Under the pieces are notes generated by a model, which was not told the origin of the DNA, ran no database searches, and worked only from the letters and a program-made list of their open reading frames with translations. Positions 10,973 to 20,564 of a stretch of DNA of 64,000 nt are shown here, piece after piece. A program made the translations under genes and the position numbers. Numbering within the stretch: position 1 is the stretch's first letter; every line of letters starts with the position of its first letter. The stretch is taken from the NCBI GenBank assembly GCA_020633495.1, contig JACKDR010000006.1, positions 124,001 through 188,000 of the forward strand, written 5' to 3'. Origin of the DNA: Kofleriaceae bacterium (GTDB lineage Bacteria; Myxococcota_A; Polyangia; Haliangiales; Haliangiaceae).

Positions 10973-13900
10973 ATGTCCACAGCACGCACGCTCGCGTCGT
11001 GCCTCGTGGCCACCGGCCTAGCGGCGGTCGGTTGCCACGGGGATGTCGTCGATCGCGGAGCGCCGGCCCCCGTGCCGCGCGCCCACACACCTTCCACGCC
11101 CGGCGCCGGCAACGTCGCCCGGGCCGCGTCACCGGTCGCGGTCGCGCTGCGGCGGGCCGGCGGCGAGGCGACGTCCTACGACGATCGCGGCGCGCCGTCG
11201 TTCGTCTGGGCGGTCGGCAACAGCAAGGCCAAGGTCGTCGGGCTCAGCCTCCCCGAGGCCGGTCGCGCCCACCTGACCCGGTTCGCGCCGGTGTGGGGCG
11301 CCGCCGACGTCGTCGACTCGGTCGAGCTGCAGCGCGTCCACGACATGGGGGCGCGCGGCGCGATCGCGGTGTTCCAGCAGCGGGTCGACGGCCTCGAGCT
11401 GTACCCGGGCCGGACCTCGGTGCTGATGCGCGCCGACGGCTCGCTGGTCGCGATCGGCGGCGGCCTGGTGCCGAAGGCGACGACCGACAAGGCCGGCGCC
11501 CGGCGCTTCGCGGTCGACGAGCGCGCCGCGCTCGCCGCCGCGCTCAGCCACCGCCACGGCGCGGTCTCGGCCGCGGCCGTCATCGACGACGGTCGCCAGG
11601 GCGCCTGGACCCGGCTCCACCTCGCCCGCGGCGGCGCGGTCGAGCTGGCCCGCCCGGCCCGGGTCAAGCGGATCCTGTGGACCCGCGGCGCCGCGCTCGA
11701 GCCGGCGTACTACGTCGAGGCCTTCGCCGGCCCCGCCGGCCACCCCGACAGCGAGGCGCACCGGTGGATCGTCTCGGGCAAGGACGGGCGCGTCCTCGAC
11801 GAGCGCGACCTCACCGCCAGCGACTTCCAGTACCGCGTGTGGGCCGACACCACCGGCGACAAGCGCCCGGCCGACGGCCCCACCGAGGACTTCACGCCGC
11901 ACCCGACCGGCACGCCCGATGGCTCGTCGCCGGCGTTCGTGGCGCCGTCGCTGGTCTCGATGGACGGCTTCAACAGCGCGCCCGGCGGCGGCCACGATCC
12001 GTGGCTGCCGGCCGACGCCACCGTCGCCACCGGCAACAACGTCGAGGCCTACGCCGACATCGCGGCGCCCGACGGCTTCACCGAGGGCTCGGACATCCGG
12101 CCCGCGGTCACCTCGCCCGGCGTCTTCGACCGGACCTACGACCTCAACGCCGGCCCGCTGGCGACCACCGACCAGAGCATGTCGGGCGTCATGCAGGCCT
12201 TCTACGTCACCAACTTCCTGCACGACTGGTACTACGACTCGGGCTTCGACGAGGCCGCGGGCAACGCCCAGGCCAGCAACTTCGGCCGCGGCGGCGAAGA
12301 GGGCGACGTCATGCACGTCGAGGGGCAGGACAACGTCAACGGCGGCTCGCGCAACAACGCGAACATGTCGACGCCCGCCGACGGCGACTCGCCGCGCATG
12401 CAGATGTTCGTGTGGAGCGGCAACGACGACGCGTCGCTGACCCTGAACCCGGGCGGCAGCGTCCCGGTCGGCACCGCGGCGTTCGGCCCGGGGTCGTTCG
12501 ACCTCGCCGCCACCGCGATCGTCGAAGGTGACGACGGCACGGGGACCACCACCGACGGCTGCGAGGCCCTGACCAACAACGTCGCCGGCCAGATCGTCCT
12601 GGTCGATCGCGGCAGCTGCACGTTCGCGACCAAGGCGCGCAACGCCGAGGCCGCGGGCGCGGTCGCGGTCATCATCGCCAACAACACCGGCACCACGCCG
12701 AACAGCCTGGGCGGCGACCAAGGCGGCCCGGTCAACATCCCGGCGATGTCGGTCAGCATGCCCCAGGGCGCCGCGCTGCGCACCGCGCTGGGCAACGGCG
12801 CCGTCACCGGCGCCATGCACCGCGTCCAGGGCGTCGAGCGCGACGGCGATCTCGACTCCGCCGTGGTCGCCCACGAGTGGGGCCACTACCTGCACCACCG
12901 GCTCGCCGACTGCGGCGCGACCCAGTGCGGCGGCATGAGCGAGGGCTGGGGCGACTTCACCGCCCTGCACATGATGCTGCGCGAGGGCGACGACGTCGAC
13001 GGCGCCTACGCCGCGGCGGCGTACGCCGCCGCCAGCTTCGGCGACCAGTTCTTCGGCATCCGCCGGGTCGCGTACTCGGTCGACCAGACCAAGAACGCGC
13101 TGTCGTTCCGGCACATCGCCGACGGCGAGCCGCTGCCGACGACGGCGCCGATGGCGAGCACCGGCGGGGGCAACTCCGAGGTCCACAACGTCGGCGAGAT
13201 CTGGGCCACGATGATGTGGGAGGCCTACGTCGCGCTGGTGCGGCCGACCACCGAGGCGGGCGCGACCCGCACCTTCGACCAGGCGCGTCGCGCCATGAGC
13301 GACTACGTCGTGGCCGGCCTCGAGCTGACCCCGCCGGACGCCACGTTCACCGAGGCGCGCGACGCCATCCTGGCCGCCGCGGCCGCCGGGGATCCGGCGG
13401 ACCTCACCGCGATGGCGCAGGCGTTCGCCCGCCGCGGCGCCGGCACCTGCGCGGTGGCGCCCGCCCGCGACTCGCAGGACCTCACCGGCGTCGTCGAGGA
13501 CGATCAGGTCCGACCCCGCGTCGACCTCGGCGTCGCCGCGGTCGTCGCCGGCACCAACGACTGCGACGGCGACGGCATCTTCGACGCCGGCGAGACCGCG
13601 GCGCTGACCGTCACCGTCCGCAACGGCGGCGCGGCGACCGCCACCGCGACCACGGTCACGGTGTCGTCGACCGCCACCGAGGTCGACTTCCCGGACGGCG
13701 CGTCGGCGGACATCGCGACGCTGGCGCCGTACGAGGAGACCACGCTGACCTTCCCGGTCCACCTGGCCGACGGCGCCGCGCCCGGCACGGTCGTGGCGTT
13801 CGAGGTCGCGGCCGACAACAGCGACTCGTGCGTGACGACGACGACCACGGTGACGTCGACGCTGGCCGAGGTCGACGAGGTCCTGGCGGCGAGCGCCAGC

Positions 13901-14644
13901 GACGACGTCGAGGCCACGGCCTCGGCGTGGACGCCCGGCGGCGAGGACGAAGCCGGCCAGGTGTGGAACCGGGTCGACGTCGAGGCCGGCAACCACGCCT
14001 GGGTCGGCGTCGACTTCGGCGGGCCCACCGACACGATGCTGGAGTCGCCGGACCTCGAGGTCTCGGCCACCGAGGCGTTCACGATCACCGCGGCGACCAA
14101 GTGGTCGTTCGAGGCCGACACGACCTTCTGGGACGGCGGCGTGATCGAGGTCTCGACCGACGGCGGCTCGACCTGGGCCGACATCTCGACCTACGTCGAC
14201 CCCGGCTACGGCGGCGTCATCACCAACCAGTCGGGCAACCCGCTGGCCGACCGCAACGCGTTCGTCGCCCAGAACGCGTCCTGGCCCGATACCGACACCC
14301 TGAGCCTCGACCTCGGCACCCAGCTGGCCGGCCAGACCGTCCGGGTCCGGTTCCGGATCGGCACCGACGCCGCGGTCGGCGCCTTCGGCTGGCAGCTCGA
14401 CGACCTGGCGTTCGGTGGCATCGACAACACCCCGTTCTCGGCGGTGGTGGACGACGGGACCACCTGCGCCGACGTCCCGACCCCCGACGCCGGCACCGGC
14501 GGCGGCGACGCCGGCGATCCCGGCGCCGAGGGCGACGACGGCGGCTGCTGCAGCACCGGCGGGGCGGGCGCGGGCCCGACCCTGCTGCTCCTGGGCGCGG
14601 TCCTGCTGGGCTGGCCGCGCCGCCGCAAGGCCGCGCGCCGGTAA
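10973..14644 (+). CDS. Secreted M36 (fungalysin-type) metalloprotease with PA domain and MYXO-CTERM tail
   Basis: This 1223-residue protein starts with a lipoprotein-type signal peptide (MSTARTLASCL... ending AAVGCHG). A FTP/PepSY-like propeptide (about 60-210) precedes the M36 catalytic region, which holds the zinc site H634-EWGH (VVAHEWGHYLHH) and the downstream EGWGDF glutamate. A PA domain is inserted before it (QIVLVDRGSCTFATKARNAE, about 540-560). Ig-like and jelly-roll segments follow. The end has paired cysteines (DGGCCSTGG), a Leu-rich membrane helix (LLLLGAVLLGW) and an Arg/Lys cluster, the MYXO-CTERM cell-surface sorting layout. The start ATG has a good ribosome site (GAGGGAAGA). 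It probably degrades extracellular protein, fitting a predatory or scavenging lifestyle. Confidence 0.9.
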   Translation: MSTARTLASCLVATGLAAVGCHGDVVDRGAPAPVPRAHTPSTPGAGNVARAASPVAVALRRAGGEATSYDDRGAPSFVWAVGNSKAKVVGLSLPEAGRAHLTRFAPVWGAADVVDSVELQRVHDMGARGAIAVFQQRVDGLELYPGRTSVLMRADGSLVAIGGGLVPKATTDKAGARRFAVDERAALAAALSHRHGAVSAAAVIDDGRQGAWTRLHLARGGAVELARPARVKRILWTRGAALEPAYYVEAFAGPAGHPDSEAHRWIVSGKDGRVLDERDLTASDFQYRVWADTTGDKRPADGPTEDFTPHPTGTPDGSSPAFVAPSLVSMDGFNSAPGGGHDPWLPADATVATGNNVEAYADIAAPDGFTEGSDIRPAVTSPGVFDRTYDLNAGPLATTDQSMSGVMQAFYVTNFLHDWYYDSGFDEAAGNAQASNFGRGGEEGDVMHVEGQDNVNGGSRNNANMSTPADGDSPRMQMFVWSGNDDASLTLNPGGSVPVGTAAFGPGSFDLAATAIVEGDDGTGTTTDGCEALTNNVAGQIVLVDRGSCTFATKARNAEAAGAVAVIIANNTGTTPNSLGGDQGGPVNIPAMSVSMPQGAALRTALGNGAVTGAMHRVQGVERDGDLDSAVVAHEWGHYLHHRLADCGATQCGGMSEGWGDFTALHMMLREGDDVDGAYAAAAYAAASFGDQFFGIRRVAYSVDQTKNALSFRHIADGEPLPTTAPMASTGGGNSEVHNVGEIWATMMWEAYVALVRPTTEAGATRTFDQARRAMSDYVVAGLELTPPDATFTEARDAILAAAAAGDPADLTAMAQAFARRGAGTCAVAPARDSQDLTGVVEDDQVRPRVDLGVAAVVAGTNDCDGDGIFDAGETAALTVTVRNGGAATATATTVTVSSTATEVDFPDGASADIATLAPYEETTLTFPVHLADGAAPGTVVAFEVAADNSDSCVTTTTTVTSTLAEVDEVLAASASDDVEATASAWTPGGEDEAGQVWNRVDVEAGNHAWVGVDFGGPTDTMLESPDLEVSATEAFTITAATKWSFEADTTFWDGGVIEVSTDGGSTWADISTYVDPGYGGVITNQSGNPLADRNAFVAQNASWPDTDTLSLDLGTQLAGQTVRVRFRIGTDAAVGAFGWQLDDLAFGGIDNTPFSAVVDDGTTCADVPTPDAGTGGGDAGDPGAEGDDGGCCSTGGAGAGPTLLLLGAVLLGWPRRRKAARR

Positions 14645-14669
14645 GCGCCTGACGCGCCTTGCCGAGGCT

Positions 14670-14702
14670 GCCCGGACCCCTCATCCTAAGAGGAGTCCGG
14701 GC
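14670..14702 (+). terminator. Hairpin after the M36 protease gene
   Basis: GCCCGGAC-c-CCTC and GAGG-a-GTCCGGGC form a 12-bp stem with one mismatch around a short A/T-containing loop, 26 bp after the stop codon. No T-run follows. It may end the protease transcript or shape the leader of the next gene, whose ribosome site is at 14719. Confidence 0.5.
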
Positions 14703-14732
14703 CGCCCGGACCTTCTGCAAGGAGCGTCACTC

Positions 14733-15161
14733 GTGGTCAAGCTTCTCCTCGGTCTGGTCAAGGGCCTGGTGATCGGCGCCGGCATCGGCTACGGCGCGTT
14801 CGCGCTGGGCTTCGACGGTGGGTTCAACTGGCTCACCTATGGCCTCATCGGGGCGTTCGTCGGGCTCCTGGTCGGCAAGCCGCTGTGGTCGCTCATCACC
14901 GACAAGGAGGCGACCGTGTGGGTCGCCGTCCTCAAGTCGATCGTCGGCTTCGGCGTCGCCTGCGGCATCTACGCCCTGGTCGCCAAGGTCTGGGGCGGCT
15001 TCGACCTCGAGGTCTCGTTCCTGGCCGAGGGCAAGCGCAACTTCTACAACTGGCAGCCGGTGTTCGGCGGCGCGCTCGGCGCCGTCTACGGCGGCTTCGT
15101 CGAGCTCGACGACTCGGTCGACGACAAGGCCAAGGCGCCCAAGCGGGCGCGCAAGGCCTAG
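14733..15161 (+). CDS. Small integral membrane protein of unknown function
   Basis: This 142-residue protein has hydrophobic segments at about 5-25 (LLGLVKGLVIGAGIGYGAFA), 31-51, 61-85 and possibly 112-127, and a charged C-terminal tail (DDKAKAPKRARKA). I do not recognise a family. GTG at 14733 is chosen because AAGGAG lies 8 bases upstream and it begins exactly at the first membrane segment; the frame upstream overlaps the protease gene. Confidence 0.6.
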   Translation: MVKLLLGLVKGLVIGAGIGYGAFALGFDGGFNWLTYGLIGAFVGLLVGKPLWSLITDKEATVWVAVLKSIVGFGVACGIYALVAKVWGGFDLEVSFLAEGKRNFYNWQPVFGGALGAVYGGFVELDDSVDDKAKAPKRARKA

Positions 15162-15263
15162 CCACCGCGGCGTCGCCGTCCCGGCGTCGCCGCGATCACG
15201 CCCGGCGTCGCGCGCGCGCCGCGTCGCCGCGACCGGGCGCCGGTTCCTGGTAACGTCCGCGCC

Positions 15264-16631
15264 GTGGTTCGCCGCGGCCTGATCGCGTTCGCCGTGACGT
15301 CGCTGGTGGCGCCGCTGGTCGCCGCCCGCGTCGCGTCGGCGGGCGGCCTAGCCCTCGATCTCACGGCGCCGCGCGGCGTCGGCCGCGCCGGCGCCGGCGT
15401 CGTGTCCGACGACGGCGCGGCGTCGGTGGTGGTCAACCCGGCGGCGATGGCCCGGCGCGACGTCGTCCGCGCCCAGGCCGCGCTGGTGGTCGTCGACGAC
15501 GACGCCAGCTACGACGCCCCCGGCGACGGCGTCGTCGCGACCGCGCGAGGGCCGTCGCAGCTGTCGCCCGCCCTGGGCATCGAGGGCGCGGTCGGCCCGA
15601 TCGTCATCGGCGCGGCGCTGGTCGACGACGCCCGGCTGTCGCGCCGGTTCGCGGCCCCGTCGCCGGGGCAGCCCGGCGACGACGTCGAGGCGCTGTACCC
15701 GCACCGCTACGCCGGGCTGACCCTGGCCCACCACCGGCGCACCCTCGGCCTGGGCCTCGCCTGGCGCGCCACCGACTGGCTCGCCGTCGGGGCCTCGGTG
15801 ACCGTGTCCCAGGTCGAGCTCGCGGAGAGCCGGCGGGTGTGGGCCGGGTTCGGCGGCCGCGATCGCATCGGCGACGCCACCCGCGACGTCACCGTCGAGC
15901 TCGGCGGTGAGGACGGGGTCGTGCCTGGCGGCGCCGTCGGCGTGCTGGTCGCACCCATCGACGCGCCGATCGAGCTGGCGGCGTCGGTGGCGTGGGCCGA
16001 TCGCGCCCGGCTCAGCGGCGCCGCCAGCGCCGCCGCGGCGACGCCCGGCCAGGCCCCCACGGTGACCGCGGTCGCGCCCCGGGCCGAGGGCGCGCTGACC
16101 TCGCCGCTGGTGGCGCGCGCCGGGGTCCGCTGGCTGGCCGAGCGGTGGAGCCTGGAGCTCGGCGCCGAGCTCCGCGCCTACCCTGGCGGCGGCGGCCTCG
16201 ACTGGACGATCCGGGGCCTCGCGGTGGTCGACGGCACCGGCGCGACCGCGTCGATCGCGGCGCTGCCGTCCCGGGTCGCGCGCCGCCGCCACGGCGTCGG
16301 CCGCGTCGCCGCCGACGTCGAGATCGTCCCGGGGCTGGTGTGGCTGACCGCGGGCTGGGCGTGGGCGCAGGCGTCGACCGCGCCCGGCCAGCTGAGCCCG
16401 ACCGGCGCCGATCTCGGCGGTCACACCGGCGCGGTCGGCGCCGAGATCACCGGCGACGGCGTCACGGTCACGATCGGCGTGGCCCGGACCTGGGCGCCGG
16501 CGACCGACGCCGCGGTCGGCGGCCTGCGCCTCGACAACCCGTTCGTCGCCGGCACCGCCGCGATCGGGCGCGGCCGCTACGACCAGGGCCGCGACCAGGC
16601 CGCGGTCACCGTCGAGCTCGAGCTGCCGTAG
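15264..16631 (+). CDS. FadL/OmpP1-like outer-membrane barrel protein
   Basis: The 455-residue protein has a signal peptide (1-26, ending ARVASAG). It then has a FadL-like N-terminal pattern (GLALDLTAPRGVGRAGAG, ASVVVNPAAMAR) in which the Asn-Pro-Ala motif marks the hatch of hydrophobic-substrate channels. The rest alternates hydrophobic and polar residues as expected for a beta-barrel and ends in VTVELELP. Similar proteins carry fatty acids or aromatic hydrocarbons across the outer membrane; the substrate is not readable. GTG start at 15264. It converges with the Cys-rich lipoprotein gene only 16 bp away. Confidence 0.65.
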   Translation: MVRRGLIAFAVTSLVAPLVAARVASAGGLALDLTAPRGVGRAGAGVVSDDGAASVVVNPAAMARRDVVRAQAALVVVDDDASYDAPGDGVVATARGPSQLSPALGIEGAVGPIVIGAALVDDARLSRRFAAPSPGQPGDDVEALYPHRYAGLTLAHHRRTLGLGLAWRATDWLAVGASVTVSQVELAESRRVWAGFGGRDRIGDATRDVTVELGGEDGVVPGGAVGVLVAPIDAPIELAASVAWADRARLSGAASAAAATPGQAPTVTAVAPRAEGALTSPLVARAGVRWLAERWSLELGAELRAYPGGGGLDWTIRGLAVVDGTGATASIAALPSRVARRRHGVGRVAADVEIVPGLVWLTAGWAWAQASTAPGQLSPTGADLGGHTGAVGAEITGDGVTVTIGVARTWAPATDAAVGGLRLDNPFVAGTAAIGRGRYDQGRDQAAVTVELELP

Positions 16632-16647
16632 CGGCGGCGGCCCCGGC

Positions 16648-17175
16648 TCAGCAGCCGCAGCAGCGCTCGCTGGCGCGCGCGCACGCGGCCTTGCCGGCGT
16701 CGCACCGCTCGGCGGCCCAGGTGTCGCCGGGCAGGTCGTCGGCGAGGTCGCAGATGCGGCCGGCGTTGTCGCAGATCGAGTCGGCCAGGGTGCAGACGTC
16801 GCCGCAGGTGCCGGCCGGCGGCGGCGCCTCGCAGGCGTCGACGACGTGGCCCATGGGCAGCACCGCGTCGCCGCCGTCGCCGGGCATCGGCGCCGGGACG
16901 CCGAGCGTGGCCAGGTCGGCGGCGATCGCGTCGTCGAGCTGCTGGATCTGATCGTGCGGCGTGACCCGGCCCTCGACGCCGGTGGCGCCGCCGGCGTCGG
17001 TGGCGCCCGCGGGCGACATCATCGTCTTCTGCGGCGCCGCGCCGCCGCACGCGGCGATCCAGGCGCCGGCGGCGGCCGCGACCAGGGCGACGGCGACGAC
17101 GCGGCCGGCGGCGCGGCGGTGGCGAGAAGTGGCGGGATCCTTCGGCGCGGGCATCGGCATCGGCATCGGCTTCAT
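16648..17175 (-). CDS. Cys-rich lipoprotein, paralogue 1
   Basis: The 175-residue product has a lipoprotein signal peptide (hydrophobic stretch then AGAWIAACGG). A low-complexity middle precedes a C-terminal domain of about 55 residues with ten cysteines: TCGDVCTLADSICDNAGRIC, then ERCDAGKAAC and ERCCGC. The next gene upstream encodes the same domain, so this is a tandem duplication. The spacing suggests disulfide-bonded short helices in the periplasm. The start overlaps the upstream stop (ATGA). It is the last gene of a leftward run beginning with an ECF sigma factor. The family is unnamed to me. Confidence 0.7.
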   Translation of the reverse strand: MKPMPMPMPAPKDPATSRHRRAAGRVVAVALVAAAAGAWIAACGGAAPQKTMMSPAGATDAGGATGVEGRVTPHDQIQQLDDAIAADLATLGVPAPMPGDGGDAVLPMGHVVDACEAPPPAGTCGDVCTLADSICDNAGRICDLADDLPGDTWAAERCDAGKAACARASERCCGC

Positions 17176-17624
17176 GGCTCGGTCGGAGCATCGCACGCGC
17201 AGCACCGCTGCTTGGCCTCGCGGCACGACGCCTTGGCGCTGTCGCACTTGTCCTTGGCCCAGGCGTCGTCGCCGAGCTCGCCGGCGATCGAGCAGATGCT
17301 CTCGGCGTTGTCGCAGATCGCGTCGGCGAGATCGCAGACGTCGCCGCAGGTCGCCGAGACGTGGTGCGACGGCGGGCACACCGCCTTGGCGGTGCGCACG
17401 TCCATCGGCCGCGCCTGCAGCACCCACGCCGCCGCCGGCTCGACCGACATGCCGGCCTCGCGGCGCCAGTCGCGGATCTGCGTCGACAGCAGCGCGATCT
17501 CGTTGCGCCGCTCGTGGGCGACCTCCCAGCCCGGCATCGGCGTCGGCGCGCGCTGCATGCACGCGCCGATCGCCAGCCCGACGGCGACCCCGAGCAGCGC
17601 CGGGCGCCACGCGCCGGCCGTCAC
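17172..17624 (-). CDS. Cys-rich lipoprotein, paralogue 2
   Basis: The 150-residue product has a short lipoprotein signal (MTAGAWRPALLGVAVGLAIG, then AC). A helical middle with RRNEIALLSTQIRDW is followed by the same Cys-rich C-terminal domain as its neighbour (TCGDVCDLADAICDNAESIC ... KDKCDSAKASC ... QRCCAC). GTG start at 17624 overlaps the upstream stop (GTGA) and has GAGGA just before it. Two adjacent paralogues with conserved cysteines suggest a periplasmic structural or sensing role; that is inference. Confidence 0.72.
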   Translation of the reverse strand: MTAGAWRPALLGVAVGLAIGACMQRAPTPMPGWEVAHERRNEIALLSTQIRDWRREAGMSVEPAAAWVLQARPMDVRTAKAVCPPSHHVSATCGDVCDLADAICDNAESICSIAGELGDDAWAKDKCDSAKASCREAKQRCCACDAPTEP

Positions 17625-18283
17625 CGTGGCTCCTCGACCAGGCGCTTCTGCAGCGCCTCGTTGATCTCGTTCGAGCGGGTGTACGCCGTGATCGCGGTGT
17701 GGCGCAGCTCGCGGGCGCGGGCCTCGGCGTCGGGCGCGCCGTCGTCGAGCGCGACCGCGGCCTGGGCCTCGTAGACCTCGCCCTTGACGGTGTGCAGGTT
17801 GGCCAGGAAGAAGCTGTCGCGGCTGGCCGACGCGATGCCGCGGTCGACGACGGTCATCGCGTCCTCGAGCTTGCCGCGGGCGACCAGCAGCTTGGCGAGC
17901 ATGGCGTGGGCGTCGAGGCGGACGTCCTCGCCCTCGGGCGCGCCGGGCGGGAAGTCGATCGACAGGATCTGCTGGACCGCGGCGGTCGCCTCGTCGAGGT
18001 TGCCATCGGTCATGTAGACCTTGGCGATGTGATGGAAATTCTTCGCCAGCGACAGCGACAGCATCAGGCGCTCGTCGATGGCGTCGCCGGGATCGGGGAG
18101 CTGGGTCACCCGCTGGCCGGACGCGGGCTTGTCGGCGTCGGCCGTGCACGAGGTCACGGCCAGCCCGGTGGCGCCCAGCGCGAGCACCGCGAGCCCGAGG
18201 GCGAGCACGGCGACGAACGAGGCGGACGGGCGCGGCCGGGGCGGCCCGTGGCGCGAGGCGGTAGCGGGACGGCTGGGCTTCAT
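17621..18283 (-). CDS. TPR-type lipoprotein
   Basis: The 220-residue protein has a long basic N-terminus, a hydrophobic segment and a lipobox-like LAVTSC near residue 46. Helical repeats follow (HHIAKVYMTDGNLDEATAAV; DAHAMLAKLLVARGKLEDAM; ANLHTVKGEVYEAQAAVALD) in a TPR-like pattern. It sits one base after the anti-sigma-like gene, and its stop overlaps the next start. This fits an envelope operon controlled by the sigma factor upstream. Confidence 0.7.
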   Translation of the reverse strand: MKPSRPATASRHGPPRPRPSASFVAVLALGLAVLALGATGLAVTSCTADADKPASGQRVTQLPDPGDAIDERLMLSLSLAKNFHHIAKVYMTDGNLDEATAAVQQILSIDFPPGAPEGEDVRLDAHAMLAKLLVARGKLEDAMTVVDRGIASASRDSFFLANLHTVKGEVYEAQAAVALDDGAPDAEARARELRHTAITAYTRSNEINEALQKRLVEEPR

Positions 18284-18284
18284 G

Positions 18285-18974
18285 TCACGGGCTCCCTCGC
18301 CGCGACGGGGGCGCCAGCGTGTGGGCGCGGAAGCCGTCGAGGCGGTCGGCGAAGATGGCGTCGATGCGGGCGGCAGCGTCGCCGGAGTGCTCGCGGCTGA
18401 TCGCGCCGATCATGGGGTCGGCGGGGCGCGACCGCTGCTCGAGCGGCAGCGGCGCGGCGGTCGCGACCGGCGCGGCGGGGATCGGGGCGCGGGCCGGGCG
18501 CAGCATCAGGAGCAGCGCGGCGGCGACCGCGGCGGTGGTCGAGACCGCGGCGACCAGCCACGGGGCGCGGCGCCGCCACGCGCGCGACGCCAGCGGGATC
18601 ACCGGGGCGCCGCCGCCGCCGGCGCCGCCGCGATGCTCCGGCTCGCCGGTCGGGGCCGGGCCGGTGCCACCGAGGCGGTCCATCGCGCGCGCCAGCGCCG
18701 ACTCGACCAGGGCGTCGCGGCGCGCGGTCGACAGCTCGGCGCGGCCGGTGGCGGCGCGGATCACCGTCGCGGCCTCGACCAGCGGCCGATCCTCGGCGGG
18801 CATCGCCGCCGGGGCGCGGCCGGCGACGACCTTGTCGAGCAGCTCGCCGAAGGCGCGCGCCCGTGCCCGCTCCGCCGGCGACGGCTCGTCGTCGGGCCCC
18901 GGCACCGGGCCGGGGTCGAACGCGTCGTCGTCCTCGGGGAGGTCGCGAAGGTCGGGATCGTCGGGGCTGGACAT
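18285..18974 (-). CDS. Probable anti-sigma factor (single-pass membrane protein)
   Basis: The 229-residue protein has an acidic Pro-rich N-terminus (DPDLRDLPEDDDAFDPGP) and a helical cytoplasmic part (about 30-95). One membrane helix lies at about 134-156 (APWLVAAVSTTAAVAAALLL), followed by a periplasmic tail. Such layouts next to ECF genes usually encode anti-sigma factors. No HXXXCXXC zinc motif is present, so assignment rests on neighbourhood and topology. It follows the ECF gene across a 110-bp repeat-rich gap and lies one base before the TPR lipoprotein. Confidence 0.55.
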   Translation of the reverse strand: MSSPDDPDLRDLPEDDDAFDPGPVPGPDDEPSPAERARARAFGELLDKVVAGRAPAAMPAEDRPLVEAATVIRAATGRAELSTARRDALVESALARAMDRLGGTGPAPTGEPEHRGGAGGGGAPVIPLASRAWRRRAPWLVAAVSTTAAVAAALLLMLRPARAPIPAAPVATAAPLPLEQRSRPADPMIGAISREHSGDAAARIDAIFADRLDGFRAHTLAPPSRRGSP

Positions 18975-19084
18975 GGTCGTGGTCGTGGCGTGGCAGCGGT
19001 CGGTCGGGGTCGTGGTCGTGGTCGTCGTGGTCGGGGTCGTGGTCGTCGGGGTCGTGGTCGTCGGGGTCGTGGTCGGCGCGCCGG
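18975..19084. repeat. GTCGTGGTCGTCGGG-type tandem repeats between sigma and anti-sigma genes
   Basis: The whole 110-bp gap is made of short G/T-rich direct repeats; the clearest is a roughly 15-bp unit GTCGTGGTCGTCGGG repeated about three times at 19026-19075, preceded by degenerate copies. It separates the ECF stop (19085) from the anti-sigma start (18974) and would lie in their shared mRNA. No promoter is recognisable in it. Confidence 0.75.
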
Positions 19085-19681
<597 letters not shown>

Positions 19682-19715
19682 TCTCGACCCTCGAACGCTG
19701 AGAGGTGGCCTGATC

Positions 19716-20564
19716 TTACATGTCCCCGGACGACGCGGGGGCCGCGGGGGGCGGCGTGCCGTGTCCTTCCGGGCGCCTGGGCTTGGGCCGGGTGCCGCCG
19801 TACTCGACCGAGACCAGCTCGAGGCCGTAGGCGGGAGCGGTGGGGCCGGCGTTGCGGCGGTCCAGCGACTCAAGGATCCCGGGGATTTGCGACGGCGACA
19901 TGCGATGCATCCCGACCTCGACCAGGGTCCCGGTCAGGATCCGCACCATCTGGCGCAGGAACGCGTTGCCCCGGACGTCGATGGCGAGGAGCCACGGCGC
20001 CGGCCGGACCAGCTCGATGGCGTCGATGCGCCGCCAGGTGTGCTTGGCGGTGCAGTCCGAGCTGCGGAACGCCGCGAAGTCGTGCTCGCCGATGAGGTGC
20101 GCGGCGGCCTCGGCCATGGCGTCGACGTCGAGGGGCTTGATGCGGTGCCACGACCGGCCTCGCCAGTGCGGGCTGCGGTCCGGGCGGTTGAACAGGCTGT
20201 AGCGGTAGGCCTTGCCGGTCGACGAGAACCGCGGGTGCCAGTCGTCGGGCGCCGGCTCGACGTCGACCACGGCGATCTGCGATGGCAGGGTCGCGTTGAG
20301 GCCGCGGCGGACGCCGTGGGCCGGGATCGGCCGGTGGGTGCGGAACGCCGCGACCTGGCCGCTGGCGTGGACGCCGGCGTCGGTGCGCGACGCTCCCGGC
20401 ACCGCGACGGGGTGCCCGAGCAGCGCCGCCAGCGCGTCCTCGAGGTGGCCCTGGACGGTGCGCGCGTTGTCCTGGCGCTGCCAGCCGGACATGCCGGTGC
20501 CGTCGTACTCGACGGTCAGCTTGAAGTAGCGGGTCTCGCCCGCCGGCAGGTCGGGGGCGCTCAA
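19716..20564 (-). CDS. truA: tRNA pseudouridine synthase A
   Basis: The 282-residue enzyme makes pseudouridine at positions 38-40 of the tRNA anticodon stem. The family hallmark RTDAGVHA contains the catalytic aspartate (near residue 59). Other TruA blocks are YDGTGMSGWQRQ, SSTGKAYRYSLFN, DFAAFRS and GNAFLRQMVRILTGTLVEVG. The start is TTG at 20564, overlapping the upstream stop as TTGA; no ATG or GTG fits better. The C-terminal tail is Pro/Ala-rich. Only 34 bp separate its stop from the ECF start. Confidence 0.92.
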   Translation of the reverse strand: MSAPDLPAGETRYFKLTVEYDGTGMSGWQRQDNARTVQGHLEDALAALLGHPVAVPGASRTDAGVHASGQVAAFRTHRPIPAHGVRRGLNATLPSQIAVVDVEPAPDDWHPRFSSTGKAYRYSLFNRPDRSPHWRGRSWHRIKPLDVDAMAEAAAHLIGEHDFAAFRSSDCTAKHTWRRIDAIELVRPAPWLLAIDVRGNAFLRQMVRILTGTLVEVGMHRMSPSQIPGILESLDRRNAGPTAPAYGLELVSVEYGGTRPKPRRPEGHGTPPPAAPASSGDM

